Positions 34,684 through 42,399 of a stretch of DNA of 64,000 bases are shown piece after piece. The notes below the pieces were generated by a model. It did no database searches and was not told the origin of the DNA. It saw nothing but the letters and a program-made list of their open reading frames with translations. Position 1 is the stretch's first letter; each line of letters starts with the position of its first letter. The position numbers and the translations under genes are program-made. Source of the stretch: Bacillus sp. FJAT-22090 (GTDB lineage Bacteria > Bacillota > Bacilli > Bacillales_A > Planococcaceae); assembly GCF_001278755.1 (NCBI RefSeq), contig NZ_CP012601.1:3286154-3350153 (forward strand), in the 5' to 3' direction.

Positions 34684-35511
34684 TTAATTTTGATGGGCAA
34701 TCAGTGCTTGGGATAAAGTAGAATATATTTTTATCGATGAAAAGTCTATTTCTAAGGATAGCGCTGTACGAGCTAATTCTGGTCGTATACCAGAAAAAAT
34801 AGGCTCTACACCAATCAGTTTAAGTGCTACTAGAAGTTGATATAGCTGTTGGGCCACCATTGTATCCAGAATAGGAACTCCAGATAAATCAATAAAAATA
34901 GTAAAAAGTTTTTTTGCAGTGCATTGCTCTAAAGTCGATTCCAATATTATTTGACTCCGTTGGGAATCGATTTTACCAACAAGTGGTAACACACCAATGC
35001 CCTCCTTTATTGGGATGACAGGACTGCTTAGCTCTAAAATTAGAGCTTGTTGATATTCGAGCATTTGCTGAGTTAGTTCGTAATGATGTTTTGAAAATAT
35101 TTGCACTATATAATCAAAGGCTGAATTCATTTCATTTGACCAACTAGAGACATCGTCTACAGTAACTATCTTATCAGTAGATTTAATGAATTCTTGCACA
35201 AAGTTCCAATAAACTTTACGTGTATTATTAAATCCCTGAATACTTTCATGAATAGGGAATGATTCTGTAGCTCTTTTTTCAGCAACTTTAAATGCACGAT
35301 TATCAATATATTCTTTAAATTTATCTTTGTTTTGTACAAAAATAGATGTAATAGCTTCTATTAAAGCTTCATTTTCTTTCCTTAAATATGCTTCAGTTTT
35401 TAATGTAACATATGTTGGGTTTGCGAGAAGTTGACAGGTAATCCATTCATCTGTAATTTTTGATTTATTCTCTATTAAATAATTATATAAATCTTCATTA
35501 AGTTTACTCAT
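34684..35511 (-). CDS. RsbR-like stressosome protein with STAS domain
   Basis: 275 residues. The first 150 are a helical sensor region of the RsbR/RsbRD type; the last 120 a STAS domain. DTMVA at 216-220 contains Thr217, equal to the RsbT-phosphorylated Thr205 of RsbRA. At the Thr171 position there is Ser183 (IDSQR). Such proteins form stressosomes that control sigma-B or other outputs. No rsbS/rsbT lies nearby, so it is an orphan paralogue here. Confidence 0.8.
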   Translation of the reverse strand: MSKLNEDLYNYLIENKSKITDEWITCQLLANPTYVTLKTEAYLRKENEALIEAITSIFVQNKDKFKEYIDNRAFKVAEKRATESFPIHESIQGFNNTRKVYWNFVQEFIKSTDKIVTVDDVSSWSNEMNSAFDYIVQIFSKHHYELTQQMLEYQQALILELSSPVIPIKEGIGVLPLVGKIDSQRSQIILESTLEQCTAKKLFTIFIDLSGVPILDTMVAQQLYQLLVALKLIGVEPIFSGIRPELARTALSLEIDFSSIKIYSTLSQALIAHQN

Positions 35512-35613
35512 GGAATCCCTCGTTTTCTATATTCTAGTAATTATATTGTAGATTACTTAATGATTTTATACTAGTGATGTTCTTATACAGTGGCATAGCT
35601 TGGAGGGAATTAA

Positions 35614-36150
35614 ATGCAAAAAAACACATGGCTAATCATCATTATGGCTATGCTTTTACTTATCGGTGTAGTTTATGTTTTAAATAACAATCAAAAAAAC
35701 GTAATAGAGGATAAAACAAGTCAGTTAAGTGTAGCTACTCACTCTTTTGAGAAAGTATTGGCTTATGAAAATGACTACATGGGAGACGCAGCTAATACAA
35801 GTAATCTATTCAATAACTTGCCGCTAGCTAATTATAAAAAAAGTATAGAAATGGATTCAGAGAAATTAATATTAGTTGTAAACTATGATTCTCTAAGTAG
35901 TAAAGAAACGGAAAAAGCAGTCATTTACAACACTACAGCTGCTTTTGTGCTAATTAATAATATAGAAGAAATCCATTTACAGTATTCAGATCGAATATAT
36001 GTCGTTAAGAAAGCTAATGTGAAAGAATGGTTTGGAAACGACTTTTCTCAATTAATTAATCCAGAAGTTTTTAAGAAATTAGTACAAAAACCTTTGCTGG
36101 AGAAGGATAGCGGTGCATGGCTAAATCTTTATACAAAACAGGGGGAATAA
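35614..36150 (+). CDS. DUF4825-like membrane-anchored protein
   Basis: 178 residues: one N-terminal membrane helix (LIIIMAMLLLIGVVYVL), then an extracytoplasmic domain with NDYMGDAANTSNLFNNLPLA, the signature of DUF4825 proteins. The function is unknown. GGAGGG precedes the ATG. A serine hydrolase gene starts 3 bp after its stop, so the two are probably co-expressed. Confidence 0.7.
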   Translation: MQKNTWLIIIMAMLLLIGVVYVLNNNQKNVIEDKTSQLSVATHSFEKVLAYENDYMGDAANTSNLFNNLPLANYKKSIEMDSEKLILVVNYDSLSSKETEKAVIYNTTAAFVLINNIEEIHLQYSDRIYVVKKANVKEWFGNDFSQLINPEVFKKLVQKPLLEKDSGAWLNLYTKQGE

Positions 36151-36153
36151 ACA

Positions 36154-37170
36154 ATGATGGGTAGTTTAATGACAAGAATAGAGCAAATTCAAAGAGAAAT
36201 AGATTTTTCAGGGGTGACTTTTGTTAAAAATGGAGAATCAGTGCTTTTAGAATCTAACACTGGCTATGCTAATCGTGGAGACTCTATAAAAAATATGAAA
36301 GATACACGTTTCGGTATCGCATCTGGCTGTAAAATCTTCACAGCTGTTGCTATTTGTCAGCTTGTTGAGAAGCAAAAGCTAACGTTTGATACGAAGCTTA
36401 TGGAATGCTTAGATATCTCTTTTCCGTATTTTGATGAAAATATAACAATTCATCACCTATTAACCCATACATCAGGTATTCCCGATTATTTTGATGAAGA
36501 GGTTATGGATGATTTTGAAGAATTATGGATAGCTAAACCGATGTATCATATGCGTCATTTGGAGGATTTTTTACCTTTTTTTCAAAATGAAAAAATGAAA
36601 GCTAATCCAGGTGAGCGATTTCACTATAATAATGCTGGCTATATTCTTCTAGGTTTAATCATTGAAAAAGTGAGTGGACAAGTATTTACCGATTATGTAC
36701 AACAACATGTTTTTGATAAAGCGGGAATGGTCGATTCCGGTTATTTTGCTTTAGATAAACTTCCTGGAAATGTTGCTACTGGGTATATAGATTACAAGGA
36801 CGGCACTTGGAAAACAAATGTATATTCATTGCCTGTCCAGGGGGGTTCGGATGGAGGAGCCTTTGTAAGTGCTATGGATATGGTGAAGTTTTGGGATGCT
36901 CTTTTGGGTAATGCGCTATTAAGTGAATCGGTAACTAATCAATTACTTTTTCCACATGTACTGGAAGATGGGAATGACTTTTATGGTTATGGAGTATGGA
37001 TTGCTAAAAAAGAGGGAACTATTTTTAAGTATCATGTAATGGGTTATGACCCAGGCGTAAGCTTCCATTCTGCTTTTTATCCGCAATCCAACATCACACT
37101 AGCGATATGTGCAAATATCTCTAAAGGCGCATTTAAAGTAATGAAAGAAATAGAAGATGAACTGATGTGA
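36154..37170 (+). CDS. Class C beta-lactamase-like serine hydrolase
   Basis: 338 residues, beta-lactamase family PF00144. The active-site Ser-x-x-Lys is SGCK (in FGIASGCKIF), the Tyr-x-Asn motif is YNN (in FHYNNAGYILLG), and a His-x-x-Gly (HVMG) near the C terminus replaces KTG. No signal peptide is present. These enzymes cleave esters or D-amino peptides; the substrate is unknown. Confidence 0.85.
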   Translation: MMGSLMTRIEQIQREIDFSGVTFVKNGESVLLESNTGYANRGDSIKNMKDTRFGIASGCKIFTAVAICQLVEKQKLTFDTKLMECLDISFPYFDENITIHHLLTHTSGIPDYFDEEVMDDFEELWIAKPMYHMRHLEDFLPFFQNEKMKANPGERFHYNNAGYILLGLIIEKVSGQVFTDYVQQHVFDKAGMVDSGYFALDKLPGNVATGYIDYKDGTWKTNVYSLPVQGGSDGGAFVSAMDMVKFWDALLGNALLSESVTNQLLFPHVLEDGNDFYGYGVWIAKKEGTIFKYHVMGYDPGVSFHSAFYPQSNITLAICANISKGAFKVMKEIEDELM

Positions 37171-37179
37171 TAAGATTAA

Positions 37180-37209
37180 AAAATCCTGCAGAAGTAATGC
37201 AGGATTTTT
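37180..37209 (+). terminator. Intrinsic terminator
   Basis: AAAATCCTGCA pairs with TGCAGGATTTT around GAAGTAA. Confidence 0.8.
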
Positions 37210-37391
37210 CAACTCTTTTTTCGCTCTTCTCTTTGTTTTCGTAGTAGTTTATAGGCTAGATAGAGCATAGTGATTCCCAAGACCAATGAAAGAATGGAGA
37301 AAAGGATACTATTAAGACCTTTTCCAAATACTAATAATAGAAGATATAGTGGGACAATAATATATATAATCTTTTCTGCGTTAAGTTTCAG
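37209..37391 (-). CDS. Small membrane protein, 60 aa, probable CTG start
   Basis: The open frame on the minus strand encodes two hydrophobic helices (IIYIIVPLYLLLLVFG and ILFSILSLVLGITMLYLAY) and a very basic tail (KLLRKQREERKKS). There is no ATG, GTG or TTG at the right place, but a CTG at 37391 has AGGGGGAG 6 nt upstream and an in-frame stop lies just before that. A rare CTG start is therefore inferred. The stop touches the terminator of the convergent gene. Confidence 0.5.
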   Translation of the reverse strand: MKLNAEKIIYIIVPLYLLLLVFGKGLNSILFSILSLVLGITMLYLAYKLLRKQREERKKS

Positions 37392-37498
37392 TTTGTTCTC
37401 CCCCTAATATGTTTTGTATATTCATTATAACAACAAAATAGTTAGGGCATTATTTTCTAACTAGAAAGTGATAAAATAATTTAATGGAGGTGGAATTT

Positions 37499-37792
37499 TT
37501 GAATATAACATCCTATGAGGTTGAAAAAATAAAAGATCCTACAGGAATCATTGTAGGGGATCGTTACGAATTTTTACTTGGTATTGAAGTACCGGAAGAA
37601 GATGAACTATTTGAAGAAGGCGATTCTTTAGATATAAGGGTTATTTTAGCAGTGGAAGATGCAGTGGAACGAATTGTTCAATATCACATTTTAAACAGAA
37701 GCAATGGCAAAGTATTGGATTTTGGTTTAGAAGACGAAGAAGAGGCACTTGTTCTCAACTTTTGTAAGGAACATTTTAACGAGGCAATATAA
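37499..37792 (+). CDS. DUF6509-like hypothetical protein
   Basis: 97 acidic residues (YEVEKIKDPTGIIVGDRYEFLLGIEVPEEDELFEEGD). I think it is a DUF6509 protein of Bacillales, function unknown. The start is the TTG at 37499, with GGAGGTGG 5 nt upstream; the in-frame ATG at 37484 overlaps that site. It is a single gene with its own terminator. Confidence 0.7.
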   Translation: MNITSYEVEKIKDPTGIIVGDRYEFLLGIEVPEEDELFEEGDSLDIRVILAVEDAVERIVQYHILNRSNGKVLDFGLEDEEEALVLNFCKEHFNEAI

Positions 37793-37802
37793 AAAATACT
37801 TT

Positions 37803-37828
37803 AGAGAAGGGAGATCCTTCTCTTTTTT
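37803..37828 (+). terminator. Intrinsic terminator
   Basis: AGAGAAGG/CCTTCTCT around GAGAT, followed by TTTTTT. Confidence 0.8.
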
Positions 37829-37881
37829 AATGTATAAAAATGTTTATTCACGCAGCGATTTATCTTAGCTGTTTTCTTCTT

Positions 37882-38069
37882 TTGATAATTGGGGTAAACT
37901 GTAAGATAATGATTTAACACTATTCATCAGGAAATCACCACTAGGGAATAATGTTAATTCCTGCATGAATGTGACAGATTTTAAGGAGACTTTATCGGGT
38001 GAGCTCGATAAACATCTAGACACAAAGACGCCAAGGCGAATTTCATCATTAATAAAGGTGGCCATTTTA
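37882..38069 (+). promoter_or_regulatory. Promoter and roughly 150-nt structured leader of the Mur ligase gene
   Basis: TTGATA, 17 bp, GATAAT (37882-37910) form a good promoter. The leader then has a hairpin (TTTATCGGGTGAGCTCGATAAA), ACAAAGACGCCAAGG and TAATAAAGGTGGCC. These blocks come in the same order as in the 5' half of the M-box (ykoK) magnesium riboswitch, but its 3' half is absent. The promoter is well supported; the riboswitch kinship is only suggestive. Confidence 0.45.
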
Positions 38070-39611
38070 ATGGAAATTACGAAGATAATGGAATATGTAA
38101 GTATATTAGAAGTCAAAAACGAAAAAGAGATAGAGATAACCGGACTTGCCTATAACTCTCGAAAAGTAGAAAAAGGACAAGTATTTGTTTGTATAAAAGG
38201 ATTTAAGGTAGATGGACATCAATTTGCGGGACAAGCAGTTGAAAATGGTGCGATTGCACTAGTTGTCGAAGATTTTATAGAGGGATTAGAAGTTCCTCAG
38301 TACAAGGTAGAGAACGGTCGTGTTGCTCTTGCGACGCTTGCAGATACATTTTATAATCACCCAACGAGAAAATTAAAAACAATTGGAATAACTGCGACAA
38401 ATGGGAAAACTTCTACATCCTTTATGACAAATGCCATTTTAGAGAATCATGGATTGACTACAGGATTAATGGGGACGGTAGTTGTAAAAATTGGAGATTA
38501 TGCAGAGCCATCCGAATTAACGACTCCAGAATCTCTAGATTTACAACGCTTTTATGCACAAATGGTCGACGCTGGAGTTACTCACGCAACAATGGAAGTC
38601 TCTTCTTCAGCACTAGAGTTAAATCGAGTGGGCTGTGTTGATTTTGATATAGTAACTCTAAATAATATAAGTAGAGAGCATATTGATTTGCATTCTTCTT
38701 TCGAGAATTATTTTATGCATAAATCTAGTCTTATTCGTAACGCGGGAGCTGACAAGGTCGCTATTTTAAATCTAGACGATAAATATTCTGCTTCGCTTGT
38801 AAATAAAACAAAAGCAAAAGTAATCACAATAGGAGTAGAAAATCAAACAGCAGACGTCTTATGTAAAAACTTAGATTTATCGACAGGACGAGCTATATTT
38901 ACTGTAGATATTACACGTGACCTAATTACATCAGATCTTGTTATTCCAAAGCAGCAATTTCAAATTGAACTTTCTACTCCTGGATTCCATTCAGTATATA
39001 ACTCAATGGTAAGCATTGTCATTGGGTTACTTTGTGAAGTACCTGTTGAAACTATTCAAAAAAGCTTATTTGAATTTGTTGGAGTGGAACGTCGTTTTGA
39101 AATAATCTTTGAAGAAGATTTTAAAATCATTGATGATCATTTCGCTAATAGTGGAAATATAGATATTACGTTAGGAACATTAGAAAAAATGGAATTCAAT
39201 CGCGTATCACTTGTATATGCTATTCGGGGAGATCGTGGAGTAACGGTCAATAAAGAAAATGCAGAAGCTATTGCAAGATGGGCTCCTAGACTTGGTATTC
39301 ATGAAATCACTGCAACCCTTAGCCGATCACATGTCACTCAGAAGGATGTAGTTTCAGATGCGGAGGTTGCAGTATTTAAAGAAGTAATGGATGAAGCAGG
39401 TATTAAAGTTCATCTGTACGAAGAGTTACCAGATGCAATTGAACGTAGTTTGGGAGAAGTGACGGATGGCGATCTATTGTTACTGGCTGGATGTCAAGGT
39501 ATGGATTATGGTGCAAAGATTGCGTTGGAACAACTGGAAACCATTCGACCAGATGTAGACAAAAAGAAGCTATTCCAACCGCTTGAAAAACGAGTAGCAG
39601 GGAACTCGTAA
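38070..39611 (+). CDS. MurE-like Mur ligase family protein, atypical
   Basis: 513 residues from the ATG with AAGGTGG 8 nt upstream. The N-terminal part has NSRKVEKGQVFVCIKG. ATP loop ATNGKTST is at 109-116, TTPES at 151-155 and the carbamate-type Lys218 in NYFMHKSS. Two MurE hallmarks are altered: DYAHTPD is replaced by DDHFAN (355-360), and the DNPR amino-acid-recognition motif by TLSRSHV. It probably ligates something other than meso-DAP to a UDP-MurNAc-peptide-like or other carboxylate. The frame extends upstream to 37965, without a site. Confidence 0.8.
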   Translation: MEITKIMEYVSILEVKNEKEIEITGLAYNSRKVEKGQVFVCIKGFKVDGHQFAGQAVENGAIALVVEDFIEGLEVPQYKVENGRVALATLADTFYNHPTRKLKTIGITATNGKTSTSFMTNAILENHGLTTGLMGTVVVKIGDYAEPSELTTPESLDLQRFYAQMVDAGVTHATMEVSSSALELNRVGCVDFDIVTLNNISREHIDLHSSFENYFMHKSSLIRNAGADKVAILNLDDKYSASLVNKTKAKVITIGVENQTADVLCKNLDLSTGRAIFTVDITRDLITSDLVIPKQQFQIELSTPGFHSVYNSMVSIVIGLLCEVPVETIQKSLFEFVGVERRFEIIFEEDFKIIDDHFANSGNIDITLGTLEKMEFNRVSLVYAIRGDRGVTVNKENAEAIARWAPRLGIHEITATLSRSHVTQKDVVSDAEVAVFKEVMDEAGIKVHLYEELPDAIERSLGEVTDGDLLLLAGCQGMDYGAKIALEQLETIRPDVDKKKLFQPLEKRVAGNS

Positions 39612-39620
39612 AAGTAAAAC

Positions 39621-39670
39621 AGGGGCTGTTCTGAAAGTCATAAAAAGACTTTTAAGGGCAGCCTCTTTCT
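39621..39670 (+). terminator. Intrinsic terminator
   Basis: A two-part stem (GGGGCTG with CAGCCTC, GAAAGTC with GACTTTT) ends in CTTTCTT. Confidence 0.65.
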
Positions 39671-39699
39671 TCATAGCTGCTCTAGTGCGACATTATTAC

Positions 39700-39740
39700 G
39701 TTCCAAGCGGACGCATTCCGCGGGCGAGCGCCGATCTAAA
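39700..39740. repeat. Fragment of GC-rich intergenic repeat (family B-like)
   Basis: AAGCGGACGCATTCCGCGGG and CGAGCGCCGATCT resemble the blocks at 57122-57160 and 3545-3600. No gene is seen from 39612 to 40034. Confidence 0.45.
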
Positions 39741-39862
39741 ACATGCAAATGACATTTCCTCTAGATGTTATTGGAGAAACTTTCGTTTCTAAACCACATT
39801 TAAAACCCGCGTTCCAACCGTATAACAATCACCAAAGTATGGTGATTTTCGAATTACAATAG

Positions 39863-40010
39863 CCACAGGATTACAAAAAAAGAGAGGGGATCGTGACGCT
39901 AGTCACGACACTCCTCTCCTAAAAATCACACGGTAATGATGTAGCCAAGTCTGTCCACAGCTCTCTGGAAACGATTGAAAATAGTTTTGCTTTTAAATGG
40001 CGCAATTTTC
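39863..40010 (-). repeat. Intergenic repeat family A, copy 3, carrying a terminator
   Basis: Same order of blocks as at 6424-6574: CCACAGGATTAC, A run, hairpin AGAGGGGATCGTGAC with GTCACGACACTCCTCT, AATGATGTAGCC, GTCTGTCCACAG, CTCTGGAAACGATTGAAAA. On the minus strand the hairpin is followed by TTTTTTT and can terminate the ArsR operon that ends at 40035. Confidence 0.7.
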
Positions 40011-40034
40011 AAATGCAGACAGGGGTACTTCCCT

Positions 40035-40379
40035 TTACTCAGTTTCTCGGGTATTATTTTCACTATTTTCTACTACATGCTTAAGGATGGATAGTTTGTT
40101 ATGCCAGAATTGCTCATAGTAAGAAAGCCATTGATTTAATTCCTGTAATGGTTCTGTATGAAGGCGATAGATCTTTTCTCTTCCAACCTTTTGACAACTG
40201 ACTAACTCAGCCTCCGTTAACACGTTAAGATGTTTTGCTATTGCGGTACGACTCATTGGGAAGTGGGAAGTGATTTCCGAAATCGGTAGCTCTTTTTCAG
40301 CTAGTAACTTTAAAACCTCTCTGCGAGTTGGATCGGCTATGGCCTGAAATACATCATACTTTTTTGCAGAAGTTTCCAC
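40035..40379 (-). CDS. ArsR family regulator
   Basis: 114-residue ArsR/SdpR-type winged helix (FQAIADPTRREVLKLLAEKELPISEITSHFPMSRTAIAKHLNVL). No metal-binding Cys motif. The GTG start follows the TAA of the SRPBCC gene with no gap, so translation is coupled. Regulators of this kind are often paired with an AHSA1-type protein and repress their own operon. Confidence 0.85.
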   Translation of the reverse strand: METSAKKYDVFQAIADPTRREVLKLLAEKELPISEITSHFPMSRTAIAKHLNVLTEAELVSCQKVGREKIYRLHTEPLQELNQWLSYYEQFWHNKLSILKHVVENSENNTRETE

Positions 40380-40802
40380 TTAGTTTTCAATAGCCTTTCT
40401 TAAGCGCTCTTGTACGATTCCTTCCCAACCATGAGCCATTCTATCACGGATAACAGAACTTTTTTCATTCGGTTTTATAAGTTTGTCATCTGCTTCTTTC
40501 CAACCGCCATGAATAAGAGTAAATTCTGTTTTATCGTTCATCTCTTTTAAAATAAATGAAACAAACCATCCTTCTGTATCCCAAATAAAAGAAAGCTTAT
40601 TTGGCGGGTCTACTTCTGTTACTTTACAAGGGGATGGACCGAAAGGAGATTGAATATGAAACTCGTATCCCTCTTCTAATTGAAAGTCATTCGGCATAAA
40701 CCATTTTGCAATCCCGTCAGCGGTTGATACATTTTCCCATACTTTTTGAATAGGTGCATTTATAGTGACTGTTTGTATAATATCTTTAAGTTTATTTCCC
40801 AC
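40380..40802 (-). CDS. SRPBCC (AHSA1-like) domain protein
   Basis: 140 residues, AHSA1 fold ([38 protein letters not shown]-like [27 protein letters not shown]). The GTG start has AAGGA upstream. First gene of an operon with the ArsR regulator; the promoter has an inverted repeat between -35 and -10. The ligand is unknown. Confidence 0.85.
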   Translation of the reverse strand: MGNKLKDIIQTVTINAPIQKVWENVSTADGIAKWFMPNDFQLEEGYEFHIQSPFGPSPCKVTEVDPPNKLSFIWDTEGWFVSFILKEMNDKTEFTLIHGGWKEADDKLIKPNEKSSVIRDRMAHGWEGIVQERLRKAIEN

Positions 40803-40825
40803 TTAATATCCTTCTTTCTCCAAAA

Positions 40826-40853
40826 AAAATAAAACCAAATGGTTTCATGTCAA
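40826..40853 (-). promoter_or_regulatory. Promoter with ArsR-type operator in the spacer
   Basis: On the minus strand TTGACA (40848-40853) and TATTTT (40826-40831) are 16 bp apart, and nearly all the spacer is the inverted repeat AAACCA-TT-TGGTTT (40832-40845). Confidence 0.6.
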
Positions 40854-40857
40854 GTGA

Positions 40858-41577
40858 TTACCATTCAATCTGTTCTGGGTAGTTCACATTAAAACGTAAA
40901 TCATGTATAGCACTTTTTGTTTTACTAGCTTCCGCAATTACTTTTTTCTTGATAGCCTCATATTCGCCATTTTCCATTACGATATTTTGGACGATTGAAG
41001 AAAAAGATTTAGTTCGTTGCTCTTTAGTCATCTCAATATAAGATAGATTTAACATATCAATATACTGAATTGCATATTCTTCTACAGTTGTTTCTGGTGA
41101 ATAAACAGCACTAAGTATTACTGCATACTCTTCGTTTGTTAATATATCCTTCCATGCTTCCGAAATAAGTGCTTGGAATTTGCGAACATTTACAATATGC
41201 AAATCAAAATCATTCGCAAATTCGTATTTTTTATATAACTGGATAAAATCATTTAAGGCAATAAATGAGAAAACTAGCTCAGGCCACAAAATCTCGGTAG
41301 AGTAATAAATATTATTTTCTGGAGCTATAAAGTCATGGGATTTCATCATTTCTTTGTGTAAGCCATTTGCTACAAAATCAATATTGCGATTTCCTTGATA
41401 GGCATAACGTATTTCGGATGTCACACCTAATAAACGCATTCGAGCTCCTTGCCAGTCCATATATCGATCTTCTTTTCCCGTCAGATGATGTATTGCAGAG
41501 CAAAGCTCATCTAAATCCCAAAAATCACCACTAATTAATACGCCCGTCATATTTTCCGTGCTTTTTAACGCAAGCAT
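40858..41577 (-). CDS. Hypothetical protein (DUF6904-like)
   Basis: 239 residues. It starts MLALKSTENMTGVLISGDFWDLDELCSAIHHLTG, which I associate with DUF6904 proteins of Bacillales. No catalytic motif or membrane segment can be seen. The ATG at 41577 has AGGAGG 8 nt upstream; the frame to a GTG at 41586 would overlap it. It lies 14 bp after the pseudouridine synthase gene on the same strand. Confidence 0.65.
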   Translation of the reverse strand: MLALKSTENMTGVLISGDFWDLDELCSAIHHLTGKEDRYMDWQGARMRLLGVTSEIRYAYQGNRNIDFVANGLHKEMMKSHDFIAPENNIYYSTEILWPELVFSFIALNDFIQLYKKYEFANDFDLHIVNVRKFQALISEAWKDILTNEEYAVILSAVYSPETTVEEYAIQYIDMLNLSYIEMTKEQRTKSFSSIVQNIVMENGEYEAIKKKVIAEASKTKSAIHDLRFNVNYPEQIEW

Positions 41578-41600
41578 ATTCTCCACCTCCTAAGGTTCTA

Positions 41601-42305
41601 TTACCTTTTTGGTGAATAGTTAAGCGTAGAAAACAATTCTTTTTTCTCTAAATCGGTCAATTCTCTCCATTCTCCAATAGATAGACCTTCTAATGTTATA
41701 TTCATAATACGAATACGTTGTAATCTCTTCACAGTAAATCCTAGTGCAGAACACATTCTTCTTATTTGTCTGTTTAAACCTTGTGTAAGAGTTATATTAA
41801 AAGTATTTTGACCAACTTTTTTTACTTTTGCGGGTAGTGTTTTCGTTCCTAAAATATTTACACCAGAAGCCATTTTTTCAATGAATGAATCGGTTATTCT
41901 TTCATTTACAGTAACAATATATTCTTTTTCATGTTTATTTTCAGCCCGTAATATTTCATTCACTATGTCTCCATCATTCGTCAGCAAAATTAATCCATCC
42001 GAATCTTTATCTAAGCGGCCAATATGAAAAATACGAAGTGGGTGATTGACAAAATCGACAATATTACCTTTTACGTGACGTTCTGTTGTGCTGGTGATAC
42101 CGACCGGTTTATTCAAAACGAGATACACTAATGGTTGTTCAACGGCAATCGGTTTTCCGTCTACACGCACGTCGTCTCCAGCTTCCACTTTACTTCCAAG
42201 TTCAGCCATCACTCCATTGATAGTTACTCTACCATCTGTTATCCATTTATCTGCACCACGTCTTGAGACAATTCCAGCTTCACTTAAAAATTTATTAATG
42301 CGCAT
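41601..42305 (-). CDS. rluF: 23S rRNA pseudouridine synthase, RluF type
   Basis: 234 residues. An N-terminal S4 RNA-binding domain (MRINKFLSEAGIVSRRGADKWI) is followed by an RsuA/RluB/E/F catalytic domain with the Asp nucleophile in GRLDKDSDGLILLTNDG. GLNRQIRRMCSALGFTVKRLQRIRI is the family C-terminal block. RluF modifies U2604 of 23S rRNA in E. coli; RluF rather than RsuA is inferred from overall similarity. Confidence 0.85.
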   Translation of the reverse strand: MRINKFLSEAGIVSRRGADKWITDGRVTINGVMAELGSKVEAGDDVRVDGKPIAVEQPLVYLVLNKPVGITSTTERHVKGNIVDFVNHPLRIFHIGRLDKDSDGLILLTNDGDIVNEILRAENKHEKEYIVTVNERITDSFIEKMASGVNILGTKTLPAKVKKVGQNTFNITLTQGLNRQIRRMCSALGFTVKRLQRIRIMNITLEGLSIGEWRELTDLEKKELFSTLNYSPKR

Positions 42306-42399
42306 CCTAAAACACCTACTTTTCTTGTTAGAATGATTATAACAAAACTTGAAACTATTTTAGAGTAAAGCGCGTAAAAAAGAAAAGGAGTGATTGACT

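Noticed and set aside
37965..38069. 35-residue N-terminal extension of the Mur ligase
   Set aside because: No ribosome-binding site before 37965, whereas 38070 has one; MurE alignment starts near 38088.
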